A stretch of 64,000 nt of DNA. Source: Acetobacteraceae bacterium (GTDB lineage Bacteria; Pseudomonadota; Alphaproteobacteria; Acetobacterales; Acetobacteraceae). The stretch's first letter is position 1. Each line of letters begins with the position of its first letter. Location: assembly GCA_004843165.1 (NCBI GenBank), contig CP039459.1, positions 1,277,501-1,341,500 of the forward strand, read 5' to 3'. The position numbers and the translations under genes are program-made. This document shows positions 46,401 to 53,999 of this stretch, in pieces. The notes below the pieces were generated by a model. The model saw only the letters and a list, made by a program, of their open reading frames with translations, was not told the origin of the DNA and searched no databases.

Positions 46401-46614
46401 TATTTTGATGACTTCTATTGCGTTTTTATGCGGTGTGTTACCTTTGGCGATCGCTGTCGGGGCTGGGGCTGGGGCACGTCGTGCCATTGGCACATGCGTT
46501 GTTGGCGGTATGTTATCGGCAACGCTTTTTGCCGTGTATTTTGTCCCTTTGTTTTTTGTGGAAGTGTTACGCTTTTTTAAAGTTAAGCCGGTCGGAGAAG
46601 ACGGGGAATGCTGA
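43447..46614 (+). CDS. RND multidrug efflux transporter (HAE1 family, AcrB-like)
   Basis: Inner-membrane proton-driven pump of 1055 residues, full length. It starts with the typical FFIDRPVLAWVIGIIVMLVG helix. The proton-relay aspartates lie in LAVGLLVDDAIVVVENVERV (around residue 405-424), and a later segment LSVKNAILIVEFA carries the matching Lys. Two large periplasmic loops are present (residues about 30-335 and 560-870). It lies 9 bases after the adaptor gene and overlaps the outer-membrane gene by 7 bases. Confidence 0.97.
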   Translation: MSSISRFFIDRPVLAWVIGIIVMLVGTVSLFKMPISQYPPIAAPAVNITVSDPGASAETVNNTVVQPILQQMFGLDHLEYVTSTSYGNGTMLIDLTFEQGTNPDIAQVQVQNRLQVVQPQLPQEVVSQGISVLKEQASFMMVLSFSCKDGSLSDADIADYVASNIQDPISRVSGVGDHQLFGAEYAMRIWLDPDKLYNYNLNISDVENALKEQNIQLPAGELGGLPANKNAKINATIIGPRRLSDVKQFKQILIKVNQDNSRVTLGDIAKIELGPQSFNISASENNYPAAGLGLKLAPGANQLETENAVLAKINELSEYFPPGLSYGIPMDTKPYITHSIEEVVETLIIAIILVVLVMMVFLQNLRATIVPTLAIPVVLLGTFGMLSAMGYTLNTLTMLALVLAVGLLVDDAIVVVENVERVMNEEKLSPKAATRKSMEEISGALFGIVMVLTAVFLPMAFFGGSVGIIYRQFSITIVVAMWLSLGVALILTPAMCATLLKPHTHSTVQGRGLFGKIQTLFQKAGARFNQFFDALTAEYIKGVEKVLQHWKASFSIFCVLAVSATLLFCKLPSGFLPDEDQGKIFGMIQLRSNGTQDKVVEITRDLSDWVLKTYSVNINSVFAMNGFSFAGQGQNNGAFFINLAPWDERPRQDQSAQTIAMGIMQHFWEDPRARVFAFSPPAVQELGNATGFDLELVNEGNLTREEFLARRDDILMRAAQDPLLTSVRPNGMEDAAQYVFEVDRGKANAMGVSNEDINDTISGALGSIYVNQFLRNNRVKQVYIQAEPSARMNERDLKRWYIRNHTGTMVPLNAFTSGHWITGPQKLENYNGLPSFEINGEPASGVSSGQAMAEMVKLVKETPGGGVGYAWVNLSYEQVSAGGSTLPLYALASIIIFLCLAGLYESWTIPVAVLLVLPLGVLGAVSFSMGRGYANDIYFQIGVLTTVALSVKNAILIVEFAYEYYNKGTSLADAAMRAAQQRLRPILMTSIAFLCGVLPLAIAVGAGAGARRAIGTCVVGGMLSATLFAVYFVPLFFVEVLRFFKVKPVGEDGEC

Positions 46615-48167
46615 ATCGCTATTTTCGACTGATCCTTTCTGGACTGGTTGGTTTTTCTATTTCAGGATGTAACTTTGCACCGATTACCAAGCGGCCGCAT
46701 ATTAATACGTCACGCTCTTATCCGAATGATGCAGGCGGAAAGCCAAATGATAAACTGGCCTCGGAGAATATTTTAGAATTGGGATGGGAGGATTTCTTTA
46801 CAGATCCCCGTCTTAAAATGCTCATTCAAAATGCGCTTGAATATAATCGGGATTTGGCAGGGCAGTTTGAAGCGATTTTACAGGCACGTGGGCAATATAT
46901 GGCGCAAAGAGGGATGTTATTGCCGCAAATTGGCATTACGGAACAAGCGCAATTTATGGACCCTTCGGATGCTGCGGGTTATTCCTTTGCGCCGGGAAGT
47001 GGTCGAAGTAATCCATTTTTTGAATATTATAACGAAGGGATCGGTTTCGCTTCTTATGAGGTTGATTTTTGGGGGCGGGTTGCCAACCTCTCCAAAGCTC
47101 AAAAGGAGCTGGCACTTCAAAATAGTGAAAATCTTCGAAGCTTATGGCTGAGTATTCTTTCTCAAGTTGCGAACACCTATATTAATTGGCTCGAAGACAG
47201 AGATCTTTTGATTCTAGCATGTGAAACCTATTTATCGCAGAAACATACCTTAGATCTCATTCAAATGACTTTTAACATGGGGCAGGCAGATGGTTTGACA
47301 GTAGCAGATGCACGGACACAGGTTGAGCAGTCTGCAACACAAATCGCACAAGCCTCTCGCCTGATGGCGAATGATGAACATATGCTGACGGAATTGGTTG
47401 GTGGTAAAATGCCGGAATTTCTACCGCCGCCGAGACCGCTGGGCGAGCAAACAATTTTACGGGATCTTCCAGCGGGTTTGCCTTCACAGCTTTTGAATCA
47501 GCGGCCTGATATTCGTTCGGTAGAGCATAAATTGCGCCAGACAAATGCTGAAATTGGTTCTGCACGTGCGGCTTTTTTCCCTAAATTTACTTTGAGTGCG
47601 TCAGAGGGGAATAATGCGCTGCAATTTAATCATTTATTCAGTAAATTTGCAGAAACATGGAGCCTTAATCCACAAATGACGATCCCTGTTTTAACATGGG
47701 GGGTGAATCTCGGAAATTTGAGAACAGCAGAATCTCAGGCAAAGCAAGCGGCTTCGGACTACCAGAAAACAGCTTTGGCTGCCATTCATGAAGTGTCGGA
47801 TGCCTTGACAGCAAGAGAAACCTATCTCAGGCAAGAAAAACACACGCATCAGCTTGTGGATGCGACAGGGCGGAGCTATGCGCTGGCATGGATGAAATAC
47901 CAAGAGGGCATTGAAAATTATCAAATTGTTTTAGAACAGCAACGCAGTTTTTATAATTCTCAGCTCAGTCTTATTCAGGTTGAGGCAGCGCGCTTCCAAA
48001 ATATGGTCACCGTGTATCGGGTGCTAGGTGGCGGATGGCGTAAGAATGGTCTATTGGATGCACCGGTTGAGAAGCGGGATGCGACCAAGGCAGAAATACC
48101 AGCACGGCAACGTCCAACATGGCTGAGAGGCTGGTGGGAAGGCGATGGCTACGGAAAGGGATTTTAG
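46608..48167 (+). CDS. Outer-membrane efflux lipoprotein (OprM/NodT family)
   Basis: 519-residue trimeric outer-membrane channel of the TolC superfamily. The lipoprotein signal ends in SISGC (Cys about residue 21), then NFAPITKRPH. Typical features: WEDFFTDPRLKMLIQNALEYN, then two repeats of the long helices, with LLNQRPDIRSVEHKLRQTNAEIGSARAAFFPKFTLSAS near residue 295 as the strongest signature. Completes the tripartite pump. It might also serve the type I secretion genes at 18771-23190, which have no channel of their own in the window (speculative). Confidence 0.95.
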   Translation: MLNRYFRLILSGLVGFSISGCNFAPITKRPHINTSRSYPNDAGGKPNDKLASENILELGWEDFFTDPRLKMLIQNALEYNRDLAGQFEAILQARGQYMAQRGMLLPQIGITEQAQFMDPSDAAGYSFAPGSGRSNPFFEYYNEGIGFASYEVDFWGRVANLSKAQKELALQNSENLRSLWLSILSQVANTYINWLEDRDLLILACETYLSQKHTLDLIQMTFNMGQADGLTVADARTQVEQSATQIAQASRLMANDEHMLTELVGGKMPEFLPPPRPLGEQTILRDLPAGLPSQLLNQRPDIRSVEHKLRQTNAEIGSARAAFFPKFTLSASEGNNALQFNHLFSKFAETWSLNPQMTIPVLTWGVNLGNLRTAESQAKQAASDYQKTALAAIHEVSDALTARETYLRQEKHTHQLVDATGRSYALAWMKYQEGIENYQIVLEQQRSFYNSQLSLIQVEAARFQNMVTVYRVLGGGWRKNGLLDAPVEKRDATKAEIPARQRPTWLRGWWEGDGYGKGF

Positions 48168-48168
48168 G

Positions 48169-48609
48169 ATGAAGCAAGGGCGTTTTTTTTCAAATAATTT
48201 TCAAAAAATAGCGATAATGGCATTTTTGATGTCGCCGACAGCCTTCTTTGGCACAAATGCTTTTGCTCAAATGGGTATGGGCGGCGGCGGTATGGGGGGA
48301 AGCCAATCGCAAATGCCTCAACAAATTCCCGGCGCTCCTGAAATTCCACCAGCGCCGAGCCTTGAAGAGCAATTTCAGGCTTCAGGTATTTCAAAATCAG
48401 ATTATGATCTGCATCTCTTTCACTATATCCCAAAAGGGGCGATGCTTGTTCGACAACCGGAACATCGGCGGGTTTTATTTCAGGATAAGGATCATCATTC
48501 CCTTGGTTATGCGCAGCAGAAAGGGGCAGCGATTATCTATTATGACCCACAGGGAAAGCCTATTCATGTCCAGCGTTTGAGCCCGGATGAAATGGAAGGG
48601 CTTTCTTAA
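48169..48609 (+). CDS. Small exported Met/Gly/Gln/Pro-rich protein after the efflux operon
   Basis: A 146-residue product from the ATG at 48169, one base after the channel-gene stop. A signal peptide ends ...FFGTNAFA|QMG. The mature N-terminus is a low-complexity Met/Gly/Gln/Pro stretch, then an ordered part with His-rich segments (DLHLFHYIPKGAMLV, DKDHHSLGY). The Met- and His-rich composition might mean metal binding in the periplasm, but no family is recognised. It is cotranscribed with the RND pump. Its stop overlaps the convergent transporter gene by 4 bases. An ATG at 48145 would spoil the signal peptide. Confidence 0.78.
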   Translation: MKQGRFFSNNFQKIAIMAFLMSPTAFFGTNAFAQMGMGGGGMGGSQSQMPQQIPGAPEIPPAPSLEEQFQASGISKSDYDLHLFHYIPKGAMLVRQPEHRRVLFQDKDHHSLGYAQQKGAAIIYYDPQGKPIHVQRLSPDEMEGLS

Positions 48610-49187
48610 GCCCTTTTCTGTCGGAGGATACGAGACCAGTGAAAAAGACCAACAATGGAAAGCAGGGCAAGATAGGCATAGAGCAAACCACTCATCGGAA
48701 GCCCCCAGCAGAAGAGGGATGTTGCATAGGCACCATCAGCTACCAGCCATAAAATCCAATGACAGAGATAGGCACGAGACATCCAATATTGGGCGAGCAT
48801 AGCATAAATGCTTAATGTGCCATCCCAATAAGGGTGCGGGTCATCTGTGACATGCGCAAGAAGTTCAGCCCAGAGAAAACTTCCTAAGGCAGCGAGGCTC
48901 AAATCTCGCAGGATATATAAAGGAGAATAAATAAGTGGACAAAAATCTTGAGGCGCTTGAGATTTTTTTGACCAGCTTATGAGGCCGTAAAGGCTGAGAG
49001 AGGCAAATCCAAGTTGAAGAGCGAGGGTGGCATAGAGCTTATTATATCCAAAGATGAAGATATAGAGTAAACCGCTCATCAGAAGAAAAAGCCAACCGGA
49101 ACGACGGGGAAACATAATCAGCGTTGCGCCGATCGCCGCAGAGAGTGAGGCGAAAAGTTCTATAATTTGCAGAATGCTTAGGCCCAT
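48606..49187 (-). CDS. PnuC-family transporter, second copy (probable thiamine transporter)
   Basis: 193-residue membrane protein with about seven helices, related to the PnuC vitamin facilitators. Recognisable features are FPRRSGWLFLLMSGLLYIFIF and the Trp-rich substrate region LAQYWMSRAYLCHWILWLVAD. It is clearly a paralogue of the gene 39 bases upstream, sharing the spacing of GWLFLL, AQYWMxRxxxCxW and the C-terminal YLALxSxxG. Because both lie downstream of a TPP riboswitch, thiamine or a precursor is the likely substrate rather than nicotinamide riboside. The function of two copies is unclear: two subunits, two substrates or redundancy. Confidence 0.85.
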   Translation of the reverse strand: MGLSILQIIELFASLSAAIGATLIMFPRRSGWLFLLMSGLLYIFIFGYNKLYATLALQLGFASLSLYGLISWSKKSQAPQDFCPLIYSPLYILRDLSLAALGSFLWAELLAHVTDDPHPYWDGTLSIYAMLAQYWMSRAYLCHWILWLVADGAYATSLFCWGLPMSGLLYAYLALLSIVGLFHWSRILRQKRA

Positions 49188-49226
49188 ATTTCTTCCAAAA
49201 TCTCTTTTTAAAATGTTTTACTCTGC

Positions 49227-49814
49227 TTATGTAACAGATTTTTGGAAGGACACCATCTGCCATTTTCGCCAACCCGGTACAGAAATCAAGGCAAGATAGG
49301 TAAAAAGAATGGCGGAAAAAGGGAGATGCCAAAAGAGGAGCTGAAGCGCATAGCAACTATTGACGATGATCCAGAGAGGCCAGCAACAAATAAAAGAGCG
49401 GGCCATCCAATATTGTGCCAAGAGTGAAAAACCGCTGAGAAGGCCATCCATCCATGGGGCAGGATCATCACTGAAATTTTTCAAAAAAAATCCAATACCG
49501 ATCCCTCCAATGAGGGTAAGCGTACTATCTCTGAAAATGGAAAGGGGCTCTAGAGAGATTGCCTGCCATTTTTGAGGTTGTTTTTGATCTGGAAAAGACC
49601 AGCAAATCCAGCCATAAAGATTGATAAAGGAAAAGATGATCTGGAGCGTTAGGTTGGCATAAAGATGATGTGCACCAAAAACAGCCGCATATAGAACAGC
49701 GCTGATAAGAAGAAAAAACCAGCCTGAAATTCGGGGGAGAATAAGAAGGGTCGAGCCGATGGCGCAATTTATCGCTGCAATCAGCTCAATGGTGTAAAGA
49801 TTGGGTAAAATCAT
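49227..49814 (-). CDS. pnuT: PnuC-family transporter, PnuT-type thiamine transporter (first copy)
   Basis: 195-residue multi-helix membrane protein of the PnuC family (ISGWFFLLISAVLYAAVF, then LAQYWMARSFICCWPLWIIVN, the region that lines the substrate pocket in PnuC proteins). The start codon lies 7 bases after the end of a TPP riboswitch. The ribosome binding site GGAGGGAG is part of the riboswitch 3' strand. This identifies it as PnuT, the thiamine-specific branch, on the basis of regulation rather than residues. Expected to import thiamine when cellular TPP is low. Confidence 0.88.
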   Translation of the reverse strand: MILPNLYTIELIAAINCAIGSTLLILPRISGWFFLLISAVLYAAVFGAHHLYANLTLQIIFSFINLYGWICWSFPDQKQPQKWQAISLEPLSIFRDSTLTLIGGIGIGFFLKNFSDDPAPWMDGLLSGFSLLAQYWMARSFICCWPLWIIVNSCYALQLLFWHLPFSAILFTYLALISVPGWRKWQMVSFQKSVT

Positions 49815-49820
49815 TGGAAG

Positions 49821-49895
49821 CTCCCTCCGCCCGCATGATCGGGATCAGGTTATGAGGGTACTTCTCAGTCTTTGGGATAAAGACGCCCCTGCCAA
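49821..49895 (-). promoter_or_regulatory. TPP (thiamine pyrophosphate) riboswitch, THI element
   Basis: On the minus strand the leader reads AGGGGCGTC, then the THI-box core GACTGAGAAGTACCC, then AACCTGATC-CCGATCATG and GCGGGCGGAGGGAGC. These match the conserved CUGAGA, ACCC, GAACCUGAUC-like and GCGnAGGGA blocks of the TPP aptamer. The ribosome binding site of the first PnuC-type gene is inside the last block, so ligand binding would hide it: translational control is likely. Confidence 0.95.
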
Positions 49896-49939
49896 GTCTT
49901 CATTGTTAGGAGAGACGAGAGGGGCGGTCAATCCAAATA

Positions 49940-50125
49940 TTATTTGCGTGCTTTTTCAATAATCTCGATCAGTTCGTTTAAAGGGGCTTCATCAAGCTCA
50001 ACATGAATCCAATTTTTATCTTTGTTGAGAACTTTGTGAAGAACGTCTTTCACACCCTCAATCACTTCTTTTTTTTGTTCTGGGGAGGCTGATCCACTGG
50101 CTAGTCTGACATTTACAACTGGCAT
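49940..50125 (-). CDS. Tautomerase-family protein (4-oxalocrotonate tautomerase-like)
   Basis: 61-residue product with Pro directly after the start Met (MPVVNVRLASGSASPEQKKE), as in the 4-OT tautomerases where the N-terminal Pro is the catalytic base. The fold pattern beta-alpha-beta and the EQKKEVIEGVKDVL helix agree. The Arg residues of classical 4-OT at mature positions 11 and 39 are Ser and Ile here, so real 4-oxalocrotonate activity is doubtful. It lies just upstream of the riboswitch on the same strand. Role unknown. Confidence 0.85.
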   Translation of the reverse strand: MPVVNVRLASGSASPEQKKEVIEGVKDVLHKVLNKDKNWIHVELDEAPLNELIEIIEKARK

Positions 50126-50487
50126 TGATTTTCTCCATTCAAAATTTCTTGAAATACGCTTAAGAAAGCGTTTTAAATATAGGTCTTTTGAATAGAATTT
50201 CCTATTTTTTTTAAATCTTTTAGAGAGAAAGAAGAGAGATATAAAATATTTTTTAACTTAAAAGAATATAAGTAAAAATGGATTCATATAAAGTAATCAT
50301 TTTTTTTTAAATCTATTTATTTTAAATTCGTATTTTTGATATTTTACATCTATTCTAAATTGTTTTAGAATGGAGAATAATATTTTCTAATCTTTCAATA
50401 ACTTACTGTATTAGTCTTCTTTATCCTTTTAACATACAAGGGTAGAATAGTTGCGACTCAAAATGAGCTGGAATGATGGAGTAACGG
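50126..50487. other. Gene-free AT-rich stretch with a perfect inverted repeat
   Basis: Upstream of the heparinase-like gene, 362 bases are strongly AT-rich and hold no credible gene. At 50352-50371 is a perfect 8-bp inverted repeat, ATTCTAAA-TTGT-TTTAGAAT. A -10-like TAGAAT lies at 50443-50448 before the heparinase-like gene. The stretch could be a promoter region, a remnant or a nucleoid-protein site. Nothing more can be said from sequence. Confidence 0.5.
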
Positions 50488-52134
50488 ATGGGTTGGAAAA
50501 GTTTTTGGCGGTCAGTACAGAAAAAACTGATGAAGCCGCCATCTATTCCCGGCAAGCCACCGCCTGATTTTCAGTCTATTTCAGGTATTGGCTCTATCTG
50601 GCGTGGGCAAGCATTATTACGAGGAGAGCTTTATTTCGATGGCGCCTTTTTCCCGCTGATAAGGCCGGAACAATTCGGTAAATTACCTAGCCATTATAAA
50701 AATCTGCCGCATATTGTTCGGGAATATTTCCAAAGTTTCCAGTGGCTCGCTGATCTGCGTGCAGAGGGAAGTCCTTCTGCACGTCTGTTAGGGCGTGCTT
50801 ATATGGTGGCATGGGGATGGCGTCCACCTCAAGATTCTATGGATGACGATCCTGTGCTCATCGGTTGCCGTTTGCTCTGCTGGGTGATTCATTATGAATA
50901 TTTTATTGGTACAGCACCAAAAGCGGCATCCAGCTCCGTTTTATCCCGTTTAGGCCAAGAGGGGCGGTTGCTGTCCTCTTTGTTGCCGGGAGATGATTTT
51001 GGAAGTCGCAATCTGGTTTCTTGCGCTGGATTATTGGCTGCATATCTGGTTTTTCCAACGCAGGACGGTTTTCTAAGCCGTTATGAACGTTTTTCTTCGG
51101 AGGCTTTGGAATCCGCTTTATTGCCGGGAGGAACGGTCGTTGAGCGCAATCCGATGGCACAGCTTAATTTCGTATATTTGCTGTATCGTCTTTGGGAAAT
51201 TCATTTATTGATCGGTATTGACTTCCCGTTGCAATTTAAAACGGCCCTTTCCCGCTCCGTGACTTCTTTAGCGGCACAAGTGCATGGGGATGGGGCTTTG
51301 GCGATTTTTAATGGTGCTGCGGAAGGAAATCCTGATTTTGTTCAGGCCTTATTACGCTCCTTGAATATTCCAGTGACATTCCCGGCAACCAGTTTTCATG
51401 ATGCTTTTGTGCGACTGGCATGCGGTAAAGGTTTAGTATTGATTGATGCAGGCCGTCCTGTCGAGGATCTACCGCATAATAAAACCCATGCCGGTATTTT
51501 ATCTTTTGAGTTTTCTTATGGAAAAACCCGTATTTTTTCAAATATGGGGGCAGGGTTCTTACCTGAAAGGCAAAAAGCTTGGCGTCAGGGTCCCTCCCAT
51601 AATTTACTCATTCCGAATGAAAAATCCTGCTTGATTTTTAAAGATGAAGAGGATTTCATCTATGCGCCTCGCTATATTCAGCGCCATACTTATACCCAGG
51701 ATGATGGGGAGCTGATTGTTCTTTCACATGATTTTTACCGCGTGAGTCTCGGTGGAACATGGGAGCGTCAGATTTTCCTTTCCAATAATGGGGAAGTCCT
51801 TAAAGGGGAAGAATTTTGGTATGGTCGCCAAATGCCGGAAATGGTGATGCGTTTTCACCTTCATCCGGATGTGACAGCCGTTTGGGAAGAGGATGAAATT
51901 ATTATTCGTTCGGCAGGGATGGCGTGGCGCTTTAGTTGTGAAGGCGGCGTTTTGTGTCTTGATGATGATTTATATCTTGGAAAAGTGGTGCCAAAAGAGA
52001 CGAAACAAATTGTTATCCATAGAACCAAACATCATCAAATTGAACAATATGCGTTTGGGACTGAGGATTGGATTGCGGGACATAAAAAAAGTGAGCAGGT
52101 TTTTCGCTGGTATTTAGAACGGGTGCCTGCTTAA
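50488..52134 (+). CDS. Heparinase II/III-family protein
   Basis: 548-residue protein of the alphaproteobacterial heparinase II/III-like family. An alpha-barrel N-terminal half includes LPGGTVVERNPMAQLNFVYLLYRLWEI (the pattern DGGxxxRNPxxxL). A beta-sandwich C-terminal half starts near 325 with HAGILSFEFSYGKTRIFSNMG and contains RHTYTQDDGELIVLSHDFY. No signal peptide is seen, in line with the cytoplasmic members common in alphaproteobacteria. The substrate is unknown; these proteins are thought to act on uronate-containing polysaccharides. Confidence 0.88.
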   Translation: MGWKSFWRSVQKKLMKPPSIPGKPPPDFQSISGIGSIWRGQALLRGELYFDGAFFPLIRPEQFGKLPSHYKNLPHIVREYFQSFQWLADLRAEGSPSARLLGRAYMVAWGWRPPQDSMDDDPVLIGCRLLCWVIHYEYFIGTAPKAASSSVLSRLGQEGRLLSSLLPGDDFGSRNLVSCAGLLAAYLVFPTQDGFLSRYERFSSEALESALLPGGTVVERNPMAQLNFVYLLYRLWEIHLLIGIDFPLQFKTALSRSVTSLAAQVHGDGALAIFNGAAEGNPDFVQALLRSLNIPVTFPATSFHDAFVRLACGKGLVLIDAGRPVEDLPHNKTHAGILSFEFSYGKTRIFSNMGAGFLPERQKAWRQGPSHNLLIPNEKSCLIFKDEEDFIYAPRYIQRHTYTQDDGELIVLSHDFYRVSLGGTWERQIFLSNNGEVLKGEEFWYGRQMPEMVMRFHLHPDVTAVWEEDEIIIRSAGMAWRFSCEGGVLCLDDDLYLGKVVPKETKQIVIHRTKHHQIEQYAFGTEDWIAGHKKSEQVFRWYLERVPA

Positions 52135-52190
52135 TTTTAATCATTTTTAATTAAAATTTTTTTAAATTCTATCGGAGAAGATGGATCGAT

Positions 52191-52868
52191 ATGGCACAGA
52201 TTTTACATTTTGATTTTGATGGGACAATTGCCGATACGGTTCAATGTGTCGTTGCGACCACGCAGGAAAGCTTTAAAAAATTTGGGCGCCAGGCACCGGA
52301 TGCAGAGATTGTTAAGTCTTTTATGGGAATTCCACTTGAAATTTCAGGGCATGAAATGAGTAGTAAGCCTTTTTCTGAGGCAGAATTTTCTGAATTTTTA
52401 AAAAGTTACCGTGCGCTTTATCTTGAATATGCACCTTCAAAAATTCAGGTTTTTCCTCATGTTCGGGAAATATTGCTACAGGCCAAAGAGAAAGGCTGTT
52501 TTCTAACGATTGTCACCAGTAAATACACGGCGGCCGCAATTCAAAACCTCAAAGATTTAGATTTATTTTCTCTCTTTGATGTCGTTGTTGGTTCAGATAC
52601 GGCCGGCGGCTATAAACCAAGCGCAGCACCTATCCGTAAAGCAGAAGAATTGCTGTTGGAAAAATACGGCACGGAAGTTAATCAGGTACTTTTTCAAAAG
52701 GCATGGGTTTTTGGGGATTCTACTTTCGATATCGAAATGGCCCATAATGCAGGGCTGAAAGCCTGTGCGGTTACTTGGGGCGCACATTCTCTCGAACAGT
52801 TAAAATCTTCTAGCCCTGATTTTATTGCAGACACACCAGTACAATTAGCCCAATTTTGGAGGGAATAG
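52191..52868 (+). CDS. HAD-superfamily hydrolase (phosphoglycolate phosphatase-like)
   Basis: 225-residue HAD phosphatase. Motif I is FDFDGTIADT with the nucleophile Asp at residue 8 (second Asp two positions later), motif II lies in FLTIVTSKYTAAAIQNL, the motif III lysine in GYKPSAAPI, and motif IV in WVFGDSTFDIEMAHNAGL. A cap domain of subclass I lies between motifs I and II. The substrate is probably a small phosphate ester; Gph is the nearest common name but I leave the symbol empty. It stands alone between the heparinase-like and the PLD-like genes. Confidence 0.92.
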   Translation: MAQILHFDFDGTIADTVQCVVATTQESFKKFGRQAPDAEIVKSFMGIPLEISGHEMSSKPFSEAEFSEFLKSYRALYLEYAPSKIQVFPHVREILLQAKEKGCFLTIVTSKYTAAAIQNLKDLDLFSLFDVVVGSDTAGGYKPSAAPIRKAEELLLEKYGTEVNQVLFQKAWVFGDSTFDIEMAHNAGLKACAVTWGAHSLEQLKSSSPDFIADTPVQLAQFWRE

Positions 52869-52946
52869 AGTGATTAAACTCTAATTTTTGAGCTTATTTG
52901 ATTTGATAAAAAATAATTTGAAATAAAAAAATTAGGAAAAAATACT

Positions 52947-53927
52947 GTGGCTGAATTTCTTACAGGGTTAGATTTAAGTAATAGAATTAGAGAAGTTTTA
53001 CAGGGTAAAAATTTGAAATGTGCAGTTGCCTTTTGGGGAGTGAACACAGGTTCTCTTAAGGACTTTAAAAATGCAAAAATCATTTGCGATATCCATAGTG
53101 GTGGAACTAACCCCGCGGTTTTAGAGGCTTTATGGGAGCAGAGTATAAAGAAAGAAAATATACGTTACCGTGAAAATTTACATGCCAAAGTTTACTGGAG
53201 TGAAAACGGTGTCATTATTGGTTCAGCAAATGCTTCAAGTTCAGGATTAGGAACTTTTGAAAAAGACCCAAGTAATTTGGAGGCAGGTGTTTTTCACAAG
53301 CCAAACTTCTCGGTGTGGAAATCGGTTGAGAAATGGTTTGACGGAGAATTTCAAAATAGCCACTGCGTAGATCAGAGAGTTTTGCAAATATGTAAGGAGC
53401 GTTGGTCTTCTAAAGAAAAACAGGGAATGTTTAGAGGAGAAATAGAGGAAGAAAGTAAAAAACAGATTGCAGCGGCTCAAGAAGAGGGGTCTTTATTTAA
53501 AATGCTTTGCGCTAATCCATTGGCTTTTGAAAGGGTCTCATTTGCATTTACGACTTGTAATGTAAGCAAGGCAAGAGAAGTGGAAATTAAGAATAAGTGC
53601 ATTGAAAAAACCACTTTAAAGGAAGAAAATTTTTTACCTTTAATACCTTGGAATGGATGGGACTTGCACTCCGTTGAAGGTGTAAGCAATTTAATTGAAT
53701 TTTATAAACCAAGGTCTAGAGTTAAAATAATAGCTCATAGCGTGGTTTATACTGACAAAAATAAACAGGAACAAGAAGCTTCATTACTTACTCGGGTAGA
53801 ATCTTGGCGTGACTGGATGAAAGAAGGTATTCTTCCACATGGGACGCCATTTCTTGAAAATGTTTTAGAGCGAGATTTAAGAAAAATAGAAAAATTTTTT
53901 GAAGAAACAGAAGAGTGGCATAGCTAG
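52947..53927 (+). CDS. PLD-like (HKD) domain protein
   Basis: 326-residue protein with one phospholipase-D-type motif, LHAKVYWSENGVIIGSANAS, at residues 78-97: His79, Lys81 and a Glu at 86 where canonical HKD has Asp, followed by GSANAS. One motif means it should dimerise to form an active site, as in Nuc/BfiI-type nucleases. The C-terminal half is unrecognised. The start is GTG with AGGAAAA upstream. Its base composition is AT-rich compared with neighbours, and it stands alone. A DNA-acting or defence role acquired by transfer is possible but not shown. Confidence 0.8.
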   Translation: MAEFLTGLDLSNRIREVLQGKNLKCAVAFWGVNTGSLKDFKNAKIICDIHSGGTNPAVLEALWEQSIKKENIRYRENLHAKVYWSENGVIIGSANASSSGLGTFEKDPSNLEAGVFHKPNFSVWKSVEKWFDGEFQNSHCVDQRVLQICKERWSSKEKQGMFRGEIEEESKKQIAAAQEEGSLFKMLCANPLAFERVSFAFTTCNVSKAREVEIKNKCIEKTTLKEENFLPLIPWNGWDLHSVEGVSNLIEFYKPRSRVKIIAHSVVYTDKNKQEQEASLLTRVESWRDWMKEGILPHGTPFLENVLERDLRKIEKFFEETEEWHS

Positions 53928-53999
53928 ATATTTAGTGCTTATGAATTAAAGGAGGCACTCGAAAAAGCAGGCTTGGCATAGGAGATTTTCTCCAGCCTT

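Noticed and set aside
43447-46614. Heavy-metal (CusA-type) RND pump
   Set aside because: The proton-relay region and overall layout match HAE1 drug pumps; no metal-relay Met pattern is apparent in the pump itself.
48606-49814. Nicotinamide riboside transporters (PnuC proper)
   Set aside because: Fold family fits, but the TPP riboswitch directly upstream points to thiamine instead.
50126-50487. Replication origin or CRISPR in the AT-rich gap
   Set aside because: No DnaA-box cluster, no repeat array and no neighbouring replication or cas genes; only one inverted repeat.
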